The position numbers were made by a program, and so were the translations under genes. Of a DNA stretch of 64,000 nt, positions 17,920 to 26,988 are shown piece by piece (the stretch's first letter is position 1; each line of letters begins with the position of its first letter). The stretch comes from Breviolum minutum Mf 1.05b.01 (taxonomy: Eukaryota; Sar; Dinophyceae; Suessiales; Symbiodiniaceae): NCBI GenBank assembly GCA_000507305.1, contig DF241508.1, positions 1 through 64,000 of the forward strand. Direction: 5' to 3'. Below the pieces are notes generated by a model that did not search any database, had not been told where the DNA came from, and saw only the letters and a list, made by a program, of their open reading frames with translations.

Positions 17920-19556
17920 TGTCAGTCGAGGAGGGCTTTGCGGAGGTCTATGTGGTGCAGTGGCCTTTAACTCCAGATGCCCCAGCAGCTTTGGCTTGGG
18001 TGGTGATGAAACGTCAAGGTGGTGCTCTTCTCGCTCTTCCGACTGGTTTTCTGTCGGTGGCAGACTTGGAGGAGCAGCAGGACCCTTCACATCCCATAGG
18101 TGCCTCGGTGGTGTTGACCGTACCTGCGGTTCAGGAGTCAGAGGGAGGCTTCATGGCTATGGGCTTCGACATGGATGTGTTGGTGGTGGACTTTCAGGCC
18201 GACGTCTTGGAACACATCACCCCTTTGGCTCGGTCCAACATTCCAGCAGAGGCCGTTCAAGCTTTCTTCGTGGATGTGGAGACTCTTCCGGATCCCTATG
18301 TTTTGGTGGCCAAGTCAAAGGAGTGGGTCGTCAACTTGGGTGGAGACATGCAGGGGTTTTACTCTGCGGAAGAAGAGGCCGCCCTACCAAAGCCGAGTGT
18401 GATGAAGGCCACCCCAAAGAAGGCTGGAGGAGAAAGGGCAAAGAGGGTTTCTGCTCCTCAGCAAGTGGCAGAAAGCATAAAGTCCTTGGCAGAGTTGGTC
18501 CCAGGCTTGGCTCTCCAGTTGACAGCTATCCAGGAGGAACAAGCAAAGATGAGGCAGGATTTCGAAGCTCAGGTTGCGAAGTCATCTCTGAGGCCGAGTC
18601 AAGCCCCCGTTTCCATGGATTTGCAGATGCTGGGAAAAGTCATGGGTCCTCCGCCCAGAACCAAGAATATGAGCCTGTCGCCTCCTCTAGCAAAGAAGGT
18701 TTCCTGTGTCCCGAGGACAGACACCGCCATGCCGATCCAGGAGCAGTTGGAAGAGGCCGAAGCGGAGGCAGTTGTGGAGGAGAAGGTGGAAGGGAATGCA
18801 TTGGCCCTTGCGGTTTTGGAGCAGAGCCGTGCTCTCACCAGCCTGGTCTCCCAGATGCAGAGCGGGGATCCCCTCCTAGACTCCCAAGGAAATAGCTTTT
18901 CAACGTCTTCAAAGGGGGCCCAAGGCAGGGAGAAGTTGCAAGCCGAGTTGAGCTCGAGATCAGGGGGTTTCATGCTGGCAATGCTTCAGAATGCCCACCG
19001 CAGGATGAGACCAGCCAGTCCTTTACCGTCAACAGTTGCCCAGGTTGCGGAGAGCGACTTTTCAATGGTCAGCTACTTGGAACGCTACGGCGGTTACGGA
19101 AACTGTCGAGAGCTCGGCATCATCCAGTTTGCCCTCAGCTATGTGATCGATGCATCAGTCAGAGGAGACCTTGCAGGTGTGCAGGAGCATGCAGCTCTTC
19201 TATGTGTGGCTTTGAAGCAAGCCTGCCAGGATCAAGGTCGTTGGGACCTTGCGTTCCATCTCTTGCTGTTGGACGATCCACCGTCCCAACTTTGGACGTA
19301 CAATCGCAACAACTCCCAGGTCTCCACAGGCAGGGCAAGAGCTTTCGCACCACTTTGCCCCCAACGATGGGCAACGGTATCGTTGGCTTTCCTGAAGGAG
19401 TTGGACTTCATCAGCAACCGGAGAACCGAGATCACAAAGAAAGCTCAGCCAAAGCAGGAGGAGACGGATGTTCCACCGAAAAGGAAGAAGTTTCCAAAGG
19501 GAAAAGGCGCAGGCGACCAAGGAGGAGGTGCAGCAGCCAGCAGCTCAGCAGTCTAG
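17850..19556 (+). CDS. Retroelement ORF1, gag-like C-terminal part
   Basis: A 568-codon open frame overlaps the end of the previous one in another frame and ends in TAG at 19554-19556. It has no catalytic motif. Acidic and Ala/Glu-rich helical stretches occupy roughly residues 300-370 and a Leu-rich compact region roughly 390-500. A strongly basic Lys/Arg/Gly tail (KKRKKFPKGKGAG in part) near the end suits nucleic-acid binding. In DIRS-like elements the frame before reverse transcriptase encodes a gag-like protein, so the role is inferred from position. The coding frame probably takes over from the upstream one at about 17890-17920, possibly by an indel. A 482-codon frame in another phase of the same DNA is a shadow. 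Confidence 0.6.
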   Translation: MDLREGSRICLASFAVPMEQQQLMSVEEGFAEVYVVQWPLTPDAPAALAWVVMKRQGGALLALPTGFLSVADLEEQQDPSHPIGASVVLTVPAVQESEGGFMAMGFDMDVLVVDFQADVLEHITPLARSNIPAEAVQAFFVDVETLPDPYVLVAKSKEWVVNLGGDMQGFYSAEEEAALPKPSVMKATPKKAGGERAKRVSAPQQVAESIKSLAELVPGLALQLTAIQEEQAKMRQDFEAQVAKSSLRPSQAPVSMDLQMLGKVMGPPPRTKNMSLSPPLAKKVSCVPRTDTAMPIQEQLEEAEAEAVVEEKVEGNALALAVLEQSRALTSLVSQMQSGDPLLDSQGNSFSTSSKGAQGREKLQAELSSRSGGFMLAMLQNAHRRMRPASPLPSTVAQVAESDFSMVSYLERYGGYGNCRELGIIQFALSYVIDASVRGDLAGVQEHAALLCVALKQACQDQGRWDLAFHLLLLDDPPSQLWTYNRNNSQVSTGRARAFAPLCPQRWATVSLAFLKELDFISNRRTEITKKAQPKQEETDVPPKRKKFPKGKGAGDQGGGAAASSSAV

Positions 19557-21223
19557 TTGAGGATTACCAGCTTTTGGATGGCTATCGTGATGATGGCCAG
19601 GTGGTCTCTTCAACTTTTGGTTCCGCTTTGTCTGGCGATGGTAACAATATGCCGGAGTGTGGACTTGGTGGTGACCCTTTACCCCATGGCCTGTCTTATG
19701 AAGCCCAGGGTGCTAGGCAGTCTCATGGACTTTCAGGAATTGGTGGCTTTGGTTCTCAATCTGGACCTCTTTCACTTTATGCATTGTCACGGAGGATTGT
19801 GAAGGATCTGCTGGGTGCTCGGGCCCCCTTCTCTTTCTATGTCCTTCGTTGTATTCTTGGCCAGCGTGGTATTCGGGAATGTCCTGCCACTACAGCTTTG
19901 TTTCCCATTCCCTTGCCCGTGATGGATGTGTGGAGTGGCCCGAGGACTCTCGGGGTCGTCAGGACGAGGAGGTTAGCACAGAGGCGTTTGTTGTCTTTGG
20001 TGATCATGGCCCTGAACTATATCCACTCCCCTGATCCTTGGAAGACTTTCAAGATCCTACGGAGGCGCCCAAGCAAGATTCATCTTGATGCCCATCGTCG
20101 GTTACTGGCGCTTGTCAAAGCTGGTGGCCCTTCTCAGGCGTTTGATTTTCTGAGATGTGGTCGCAAATCTTTTCAATTGAGTGCAAGGCTTGAGGAGATT
20201 TTTGAGGCTCTACAGAAGTTGGGGCTTTCGGATTCTTCAAAGTACCACAGTTCTTCTTCTGGTGCTTCGGTGTCAGTCAGGAATGACTGTGATGAGTTGG
20301 TGCCCTACAGGCCGCTTTCAGCCAGCCGTGTGAAGCTCACAGGCCAAGGTGCATGGGACTGCAGCGAATTCCTCTCTGAGTTGTTCTACCTGCCTTTTAA
20401 GGAGCCTCGCATCAACATGTTTGACATCCAGCCCCCTGCAGGTGCTTTTCCCGATGTCCGAGGTAGCACTGGTGATGAGGAGTTTGCTTTGGCTTTGGTG
20501 TGGGATGCGAAGAACCTACTTAGGCTCTATCCAGAAGATCTTTGCCCCAAAGAACTCTCCAGCTACACCCGTGTCTTTGGGAACTACAAAGATGCTGATG
20601 CAGATAGGCAAATTGGTGACAGGCGTGGTCAAAACTTTCGAGAAGGACGTTTGGCTGGACCCAGCAAGTCGCTCCCTACTATGACAAGCCTCCTTCAGAT
20701 ATGTGTGGTTAGGTATGAGGAAGTCCTTTGTGGTTCTGCCACTGACAGAAAAGACTTTTACCATCAGTTCTATGTGACTGATGAGAAGGCTTCGCTGAAC
20801 TGCATCTTCCCAAAGTTTGACCTGTCCCGCTTCATCGCCTGCAAAGCCTATGATGCTTATGTTGAGAAGTTTCTGAAGAAGTCGAAGTATGATCGAGCCG
20901 CTCAAGGGGACATGCTACATGGTGCTCCTTCAAAAGGCCCCTACCCTGCTGACACAAAGGTAGTAGCCTGTTTCGGTGCCCTCTTTCAGGGGGATCACTT
21001 GGGGGTAGAACTGGCGACAGATGCACATTCGAATTTACTTTGTGGCGCAGATCTTCTTGATGGTGCATCTCGACTGAGGAGTGACTTCCCATTGGCTTTG
21101 GATTCAAAGGTCGATGGCTTAGTCATAGACGACTACTTTTGCCTGTCTCGTGAACCGCGGGCTTTGGGAGCTGATACCTCTGCTAGTAGCCTTCAACAGG
21201 GCGAAGGAGATCTACAAGCGTGA
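19202..21223 (+). CDS. Retroelement reverse transcriptase
   Basis: The frame is open from 19202, but the part before about 19520 overlaps the gag-like frame and is likely a shadow. The palm-domain motifs are in order. Motif A is DRKDFYHQF (first Asp at 20744), motif B is FQGDHLGVELATDAH near 20985-21025, and the catalytic motif C is VIDDYF at 21122-21139, where VIDD replaces the usual YxDD. It would copy element RNA into DNA. An Arg-rich stretch near the start overlaps the end of the gag-like frame, so expression may use frameshifting or a separate start. After motif C the protein-like signal moves to another frame (21150-23405), so an indel probably lies between about 21145 and 21185. Confidence 0.85.
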   Translation: MCGFEASLPGSRSLGPCVPSLAVGRSTVPTLDVQSQQLPGLHRQGKSFRTTLPPTMGNGIVGFPEGVGLHQQPENRDHKESSAKAGGDGCSTEKEEVSKGKRRRRPRRRCSSQQLSSLVEDYQLLDGYRDDGQVVSSTFGSALSGDGNNMPECGLGGDPLPHGLSYEAQGARQSHGLSGIGGFGSQSGPLSLYALSRRIVKDLLGARAPFSFYVLRCILGQRGIRECPATTALFPIPLPVMDVWSGPRTLGVVRTRRLAQRRLLSLVIMALNYIHSPDPWKTFKILRRRPSKIHLDAHRRLLALVKAGGPSQAFDFLRCGRKSFQLSARLEEIFEALQKLGLSDSSKYHSSSSGASVSVRNDCDELVPYRPLSASRVKLTGQGAWDCSEFLSELFYLPFKEPRINMFDIQPPAGAFPDVRGSTGDEEFALALVWDAKNLLRLYPEDLCPKELSSYTRVFGNYKDADADRQIGDRRGQNFREGRLAGPSKSLPTMTSLLQICVVRYEEVLCGSATDRKDFYHQFYVTDEKASLNCIFPKFDLSRFIACKAYDAYVEKFLKKSKYDRAAQGDMLHGAPSKGPYPADTKVVACFGALFQGDHLGVELATDAHSNLLCGADLLDGASRLRSDFPLALDSKVDGLVIDDYFCLSREPRALGADTSASSLQQGEGDLQA

Positions 21224-23405
21224 GGGCATCATTGGCTCTGATGCGAAGGACGTTGTCGGAGCCCTTGTCTACAAAGTTTGTGGTGCAGAGGTTGATTCGT
21301 CTTTAGAAAGTGTAGACAGAGGAGTTGTTTTTGCAGCAGCCCCTTGGGACAAGAGGATGAGCCTTGCTTTGTTTTCGGCTGCCTCTGCAGCTCTCCCCTA
21401 CACCTCAGACGCTTTGCATGCCTGCCTCCTCGGTTCCTGGGTGTCTGTCTTGATGATGAGGAGACAGCTTTTTGCCATCATGAATGAGAGCTTTCGAGTT
21501 GTTCCCCAGGATGAGCTCGACACAGAGAACCCAGTTTTGAGGCCACTATCCAGGAAGGCTGCTGAGGAGTTGCTCTTACTTGCTTGTTTGGCTCCGGTGG
21601 CTGGGTCCAATCTGGCAGTTCCCTTCAGTGACCGCCTTTTTGCAACTGATGCTTCTTCGGGAAAAGGTGGTATCGCAGAGGCTGAGTGTAGTCATGAGAT
21701 CAGCAAGGCTCTGTGGTTAGCAGCCGATCGCAAGGGTTCTTCGGTTCCTCTTGGCAGTGGACTTTCTGAGGTTCTTGAAGAGTATGATCCCTTGCATGAG
21801 GTTCTTCCTACGCAGCCGAAGGATGATGCAGTTTTGAGGAAGGTTGGAGAAGTTGACCGGCCCCTTGGACTCAGATTCGACTTCATTGAGATCTGCGGGG
21901 GTTCTGGTGTTGTTACAAAGGAGCTCATCAAGAGAGGCATTGTATGTGGCCCAGTTTTTGATCTCTCTTTCAGCAATGCCTATGACCTCTGTGACTTGAA
22001 GGTTGTGAGGTGGTTGATCCACCTCTTAGAAAGTGACCGCCTGAAAAGTTTCCTTGTGGCTCCGCCGTGTACTTCCTTCAGCCCTGCGGCCTACCCGTCG
22101 GTACGGTCGTACCGTCAACCTCGTGGTTACAATCAGAGGCTTCCTAAGGTCCACTTAGGCAATGTTCTTGCCTTCGTCGCCCTTTGCCTCCTCTTTGTGG
22201 CCCTCAAGCAGAAGAAGATTGGACTTGGCGAACAACCCAGACGCAGCAAAATGCGTTGGCTTTTGGAGTGGAAGCGCTTGGTGGCCTTGGGAGCTGTTGA
22301 GTGTGTTGTCGCTTCTTGCGCTTATGGGAGCCCGCATCAGAAGGAATTTGGTCTGATTGGTGCCAACATTGTCCTGGATGGTATTGCCAGAAGGTGTACC
22401 CGTGACCATGTCCATATACCTATACAGGGCAGGTACACAAAGCCGTCGGCAGTTTATTGCGCTGGGCTTGCGGTTGCCTTTGCAGAGCTTTTTCAACAGC
22501 ACATCATTGACTATGACCTGCAGCAGAGGAGTGAGGATTTTGACATCTCAGGGCTCGAGAGCATTCTTACAAATGATGTCAGTGTTGGACTTTCATGGAA
22601 GCAGACGGCATCTTGGAAGTGGACTCGCAGCTCTCACATCAATGTCCTTGAAGGAAAGGCCGCCCTTCGCCTCTTCACTAGAGTTGCTTCTTCTGGTGGT
22701 GACGTGCGATTGCCTTTTCTTTGTGATTCCCATGTTGCTCGCTCTGCTATCGCAAAAGGCAGATCTCCATCAGGTGCCCTTCAGTGCCTTTTGAAGACAG
22801 TTTGTGCAACCTGCGTTGGCTATGGACTTTACCCTGCAGGAGTCTTTTCTCCGACTCGCTACAACCCCGGAGATGCTCCAACTCGTGACCTGCCTATGCC
22901 TATTCCCTTTTCCAACATGCTTTGTGCTGAAGCCTCTCCCTTGCAGCTTCGTGCCTTGGCTATGATGCGTGGCCTTCGCCGTTGGATTTGTGGTTGGATC
23001 AGGTTGGTGCTGCTGCTCTGTCCAGGAGTCTTGGATTTTCTTTGTGACTCATCTTCCTCCTGGCGTCGTCATCCTGCTTTTGTCTATCGCCCCGGTGGTC
23101 GGAGAATTGACTTTGACTCCACACTGGGTTACCCAGGTGAGGGTCATCCCCTCTCTCTGGTTTTATGGATTTTCTACTCAGCCGTGTTGGATGTATCCCT
23201 TGCTGCAGTATCATCTCCCTGTCTTGGATTTGTTCCTTCATCCTTCATCATCATTTCATGTAGTGGTTTCCCAGGTGTCATCGGGGCGCCAAAGCGATGG
23301 GATGGTGGCGATACTGAAAGGAAGCAGGCACGTGCTGGGATCGTTTTGCAGGATGGCAGAAGGGTCACCAGCTGGGACCTCGAATGTTCGGAAGGTCCTG
23401 CTTGA
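21150..23405 (+). CDS. Retroelement RNase H with inserted cytosine-methyltransferase-like domain
   Basis: The frame continues the reverse transcriptase thumb (AKEIYKREG). RNase H follows in two pieces. The first catalytic Asp is in RLFATDASSGKGGIAEA (codon 21648-21650). The Glu is in HINVLEGKAALRLF (22650), the next Asp in FLCDSHVARSAI (about 22722), and a final Asp in YNPGDAPTRD (about 22873). Asp and Glu are about 40 residues apart in ordinary RNase H but about 330 here. The extra segment carries FIEICGGSGVVTKELIKRG, like an S-adenosylmethionine-binding motif I, and APPCTSFSPAA, like the catalytic Pro-Cys motif IV of C5 cytosine methyltransferases. EQPRRSKMRWL stands where C5 enzymes have the ENV motif. 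Methylation of the element's DNA is an inference. The frame drifts off after about 23390. Confidence 0.8.
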   Translation: MNRGLWELIPLLVAFNRAKEIYKREGIIGSDAKDVVGALVYKVCGAEVDSSLESVDRGVVFAAAPWDKRMSLALFSAASAALPYTSDALHACLLGSWVSVLMMRRQLFAIMNESFRVVPQDELDTENPVLRPLSRKAAEELLLLACLAPVAGSNLAVPFSDRLFATDASSGKGGIAEAECSHEISKALWLAADRKGSSVPLGSGLSEVLEEYDPLHEVLPTQPKDDAVLRKVGEVDRPLGLRFDFIEICGGSGVVTKELIKRGIVCGPVFDLSFSNAYDLCDLKVVRWLIHLLESDRLKSFLVAPPCTSFSPAAYPSVRSYRQPRGYNQRLPKVHLGNVLAFVALCLLFVALKQKKIGLGEQPRRSKMRWLLEWKRLVALGAVECVVASCAYGSPHQKEFGLIGANIVLDGIARRCTRDHVHIPIQGRYTKPSAVYCAGLAVAFAELFQQHIIDYDLQQRSEDFDISGLESILTNDVSVGLSWKQTASWKWTRSSHINVLEGKAALRLFTRVASSGGDVRLPFLCDSHVARSAIAKGRSPSGALQCLLKTVCATCVGYGLYPAGVFSPTRYNPGDAPTRDLPMPIPFSNMLCAEASPLQLRALAMMRGLRRWICGWIRLVLLLCPGVLDFLCDSSSSWRRHPAFVYRPGGRRIDFDSTLGYPGEGHPLSLVLWIFYSAVLDVSLAAVSSPCLGFVPSSFIIISCSGFPGVIGAPKRWDGGDTERKQARAGIVLQDGRRVTSWDLECSEGPA

Positions 23406-23997
23406 GAATTTTTTCGAGTGGCTGAGGGCCTCAGATGTTTCGCCTGACTTTCTGGTCTTTGCATCACCGCCGGATCTGGACAGGTTAAACAGTAAGCTGG
23501 TTGAATATGGTCGCTTGCTTTTCGATGATGGCAAGCCTTTTTACCACTACTGCGAGACCATCAATGCTCTGACGGTTGCAAGGCCTTTGATTAGGCGAAG
23601 TCTTCAACAGGCATGGGATCTCGCTTTCATTTGGGGATCCTACGAGCCTTCGGAACACCATGTGGCGATGCCTTACCAAATTCTGATCGCTTTGATCAGT
23701 GCTGCTTGGAGTTGGGGATGGCGAAGGGAAGCATCGATTTTTGCTTTGGCTTGGGGAGCCTTGCTCCGCATCGGAGAGGTTTTGGATGCCTATCGTAAAG
23801 ACCTGGTACTGCCCAGCGACGTAGGTTTTACAATCGACTATGTTCTTTTGAAGATCTGCGAGCCAAAGACAAGATATCGAGCAGCCCGCCATCAAGCAGG
23901 AAAACTTGAGCAGATTGACCTCATCGAAGTTGTGAGGATTGGTTTTGAAGAGTTGCTGCCAAATGACAACTTTGGGGTATGTCCGGGTCGACGCTGA
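22969..23997 (+). CDS. Retroelement tyrosine recombinase, N-terminal part
   Basis: The protein-like part begins near 23385 (VRKVLLENFFEWL); the earlier portion overlaps the RNase H frame and is probably a shadow. It encodes a helical core-binding domain and then the first catalytic box, ALAWGALLRIGEVL, whose Arg codon at 23767 matches Arg I of the tyrosine recombinase family. Downstream, KTRYRAARHQ could supply the beta-hairpin Lys. The frame closes at 23995-23997 just before the second catalytic box, which lies in another frame. This recombinase would integrate the circular DNA intermediate. Confidence 0.8.
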   Translation: MAFAVGFVVGSGWCCCSVQESWIFFVTHLPPGVVILLLSIAPVVGELTLTPHWVTQVRVIPSLWFYGFSTQPCWMYPLLQYHLPVLDLFLHPSSSFHVVVSQVSSGRQSDGMVAILKGSRHVLGSFCRMAEGSPAGTSNVRKVLLENFFEWLRASDVSPDFLVFASPPDLDRLNSKLVEYGRLLFDDGKPFYHYCETINALTVARPLIRRSLQQAWDLAFIWGSYEPSEHHVAMPYQILIALISAAWSWGWRREASIFALAWGALLRIGEVLDAYRKDLVLPSDVGFTIDYVLLKICEPKTRYRAARHQAGKLEQIDLIEVVRIGFEELLPNDNFGVCPGRR

Positions 23998-24371
23998 GAG
24001 CAAGGCTTACATCACTGCTGAAAGCTTTAGCTCTCCCACATCTGCCTGGCCATTTACCCAAGGTCCTCACCCTTGCAAGTTTTCGTCCGGGGGGAGCCAC
24101 ACATTTGATCACAGTTTCTGAGTCGGCTGAGTTGGTTCGAAGAAGAGGGCGATGGGCAAGCTTCAAGACAATGGAGATGTATTTGCAAGAGGTGGCAGCA
24201 TCCACCTATTTGAGCGATGTCTCGAGCATTGCCAGGTCGAATGTTTTGCTGGCATTGCAGAATTTCCCTGAGCTGATGTCTCAGATTCGCAAATTTGTTG
24301 CATGCAAGATACCTGAAACAACCTGGTATTTTCTTTTGTTTCCCCAAGGCAGAGTGCGCCAAAATGGCTAA
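23979..24371 (+). CDS. Retroelement tyrosine recombinase, C-terminal catalytic part
   Basis: This frame supplies the rest of the catalytic domain. It has Arg II in SFRPGGATHL, a Trp-containing box GRWASFKTMEMYL in place of the usual His box, and the nucleophilic Tyr in that box (codon 24180-24182). The His that normally precedes Arg II is not in the standard place (the text there is TLASFRPGG). The gene ends at 24369-24371, eleven bases before repeat B1. It must join the previous frame near 23980, so this copy is interrupted by an indel unless the sequence is in error. Confidence 0.8.
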   Translation: MSGSTLRARLTSLLKALALPHLPGHLPKVLTLASFRPGGATHLITVSESAELVRRRGRWASFKTMEMYLQEVAASTYLSDVSSIARSNVLLALQNFPELMSQIRKFVACKIPETTWYFLLFPQGRVRQNG

Positions 24372-24381
24372 GGTGGGAAGA

Positions 24382-24468
24382 TTGGGCATTTTTGGTCAAA
24401 GTGACTGTGCCAGCAACCCACATGACGTTTGCACGGCCAAGAAAAATGGAGTGGAAGCCTGAGCCCTT
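24382..24468 (+). repeat. Split direct repeat B1
   Basis: An 87-bp copy beginning TTGGGCATTTTTGGTCAAAG and ending GAGCCCTT; identical by eye to 24581-24667. Its last two bases (TT) are shared with the start of A2. Confidence 0.9.
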
Positions 24469-24513
24469 GATTCACTAAGAGCGACGGCTGTAATGTTTTT
24501 TCTCTCAAGAGCA
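24467..24513 (+). repeat. Split direct repeat A2
   Basis: A 47-bp copy of A1 placed immediately after B1, overlapping it by TT. A unique 67-bp pyrimidine-rich spacer separates it from B2. Confidence 0.9.
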
Positions 24514-24580
24514 CCCTCCAACCACCCCTTTCTCCTCCTTAAGCATCTGCCTTGGGTCCCTGTTTTTACTTTGGTTGCTG

Positions 24581-24667
24581 TTGGGCATTTTTGGTCAAAG
24601 TGACTGTGCCAGCAACCCACATGACGTTTGCACGGCCAAGAAAAATGGAGTGGAAGCCTGAGCCCTT
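24581..24667 (+). repeat. Split direct repeat B2 (right end of element)
   Basis: Second copy of the 87-bp B repeat. Similarity stops at GAGCCCTT, where host-like AT-rich sequence (ATATATGG) begins, so this is taken as the right border. Confidence 0.9.
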
Positions 24668-26988
24668 ATATATGGAAAACTGCAGATTGCTTCATCGCTG
24701 AAAGATGCTGAAGTTGACGGGAAAAAGAAGGGTTTAGACATGACATTGCGAGAAGGTGCTTCAAGTTCAGGGAGGGCGGTGCAACTTGCTGACGCGTATG
24801 CATATAAACCAACACCAACATTTCATTGATCATCCTTCTTGTTCGTGATTTTGCTCTTATCTGTGGATCTATGCCAGTATAATGTCCCAATGGAACGGCA
24901 CCCTAGGCGAATAGAAGATAGTCACGCGTTCAGCCATGCCTCCAGGTGTCTCTGAAAATGAGAGCTCTCAGTTAACAGTGTTTTTTCCGCCGTCCAAAGG
25001 TCCGGTAGAAAGTAGGCGTATTGCAGTGCAGTCCTGCCAAAACGGCATAGTGAGTGTATCACTGCAGACTGGAAAACAGGGGGTGGAGTATAGAACATGA
25101 CACAACTATCATAGCTACAGAACCCAGGCTGTCCTGAAAGACTCAGTACCTTTCGAACCCTCCGAACTTTTGCAGCTTGTGGATAGACTGCTGAAATCTG
25201 AAGCTGAGGTGTTACTGCGGAGAGCACATTCCGTGAATTGCCAGCTGTTTTGCATGCGTGCATAAAAGTGGAACTCGGCCTCAATAGCAGGCACCTACGA
25301 GTGCGAAGCTTCAGATGCTGCACATCGTTCCGAAAGGTCCACATGCTGGAATCAGATATCTGCAGCCGTGTCCGCCACGAAGGGTGGTTGCTACTTTCAT
25401 TAAACTCTTGCAATGACATGATACATGTCCCACGACATTGTGAAGTGGTATGTTTCGGATACTCCCGCCTCTCTTCATTTTCTGCACTGCGTCGTTTGCT
25501 CAGCTGTGCTGGAGAGCTCTGATTTGGTTCAGCCATTGTTGAAATGCGGGAAGCACCTTTGTTTGCTGTTGACTCCTGTGCACATGTGAAAGAAGGTAAT
25601 CGGATGTTGAAGAATGCTATATCTGCTTTCCACTTGCTGCAGGTTGATGTTACGTAGACTGAATCCAAAGCATGAGAGAATTATACCAAAGAGCAAAGTT
25701 TCGGAGGTCTTCCAAATTGAAGTATACCACGGAAAAAGCGGGAAACGCTGATTGTGACCCAGCCAAAAGTTGTATCATCATCAATTCTGATGATGCCGCA
25801 GATTTCACCCAAGCACACTTAGTTTCATCATGATGCAAAATAGAGAGGACATGTGCAGAGTTCATGAAGTATCTCCGTGCACAGTTTGGAACCCTCTAAG
25901 TATGACTCTTTTAACAGCGACAAGCACCGAGCAGATGAATGTAGCCACGTCCCTGTTTGCCAAAAACAGTAGGCCCCAAGCAAAGCAGCAATGCCACAGC
26001 ATTTGCTACCATGCTATCATTTCCAGCCGCTGCAATTGATTGACATGGTGGAGAATGCAGACGTATCTTGCTCAGTGCTCCGCATGAGGGATTCGTTGAT
26101 TTCTGGATTTCAAGAAGATGCAGACGGTGTGTAGATGTTAGATGTTCGCTTATGCCAGTCGAAATCGGATCCCTTATGCCCATGGAATGCGGCCAGTCCA
26201 ACCCCTCAAGTCGAATGGTCCAATGTCCTTAAATGCTTCTCATCCCTTGTGTGTAGAAGCAGTGACAGAGGCCATGTCCACTGTCCCAGGTCCCAAGTCG
26301 AGGCCCCCAATACCCTAGGGTTGTTTCAACAACAAACGATCCGATGGGCGTCAGTGATCCACACTCTAGAAGTGATGAGTGGATGCAAGGGGTCCAAATC
26401 CTATGGACTCAAGCGATCTGCCTGCCCTATAGGACCTTTTGCGTCTATTCATTTGTATATCTATATGCTGTACCGTACCCGTGTAATGTTATCTCATGTT
26501 TATATATAGAATTACTATATTCTTCTAGTTTTGTTTCATTCAAACTTGTGCAGTTTAAAGTTTAAAGTTTACCAAGAAGAATTCCTCCACTGAGGCCCTT
26601 AACTCTGAGCAGTCTGAGCAAAGCCAAGCTGAGCTTCAGCAGCTTCAGGTAGATCCGAACCCAAATGTGTGAAACTTAGCAAAGTACATCAATGTACCAA
26701 AAAAGCATGAAATGTATGAGGTTTTGACGAAGTCACTTGACACGTATCGGTGTTTGCAGCTACGCATTCTGTGTAGTTGAAAATCCTGATTCAGTCTCGG
26801 CACGGACGGCACGATTGACGAACCAAGGACCCTCTGCAGACGTTGGCATCAGGACAGCGTAGAGAGGCGATCAATATCATGATGCTCATCTCAAGCTGCA
26901 CAAATTGGAGATGAATGTTGACAAACAACAATGCAAGTAACTGCGGGAGTGAATTCAACATTCTGTTTTGTTGGTGGTTTCTAATCCA
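24668..26988. other. Host DNA right of the retroelement, no supported gene
   Basis: No exon with convincing family similarity was found on the + strand. A 248-codon open frame lies on the minus strand at 24922-25668. Its C-terminal part contains FGRTALQYAYFL, faintly like an ankyrin-repeat core. Chance frames of similar length occur elsewhere in the window, so it is not called as a gene. Confidence 0.35.

Larger units (their letters stand above)
17009..24667 (+). mobile_element. DIRS/Ngaro-like tyrosine-recombinase retroelement with split direct repeats
   Basis: The ends follow the split-direct-repeat plan A1 - coding region - B1 - A2 - B2. A is 47 bp (17009-17055 and 24467-24513) and B is 87 bp (24382-24468 and 24581-24667); both pairs are identical by eye. 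This plan is known from PAT, Ngaro and Kangaroo elements, which insert with a tyrosine recombinase in place of a DDE integrase and make no target-site duplication. The coding order is gag-like region, reverse transcriptase, RNase H with an embedded methyltransferase-like domain, then tyrosine recombinase, all on the + strand. The element begins about 80 bp after the stop of the upstream host gene. It is visibly GC-richer than the flanking DNA. Several frame changes suggest a damaged copy or sequencing indels. Confidence 0.9.

Noticed and set aside
17447-18895. 482-codon frame overlapping the gag-like region
   Set aside because: It is rich in Gly, Ser, Arg and Cys, as expected for an off-frame reading of GC-richer coding DNA, and overlaps the better frame throughout.
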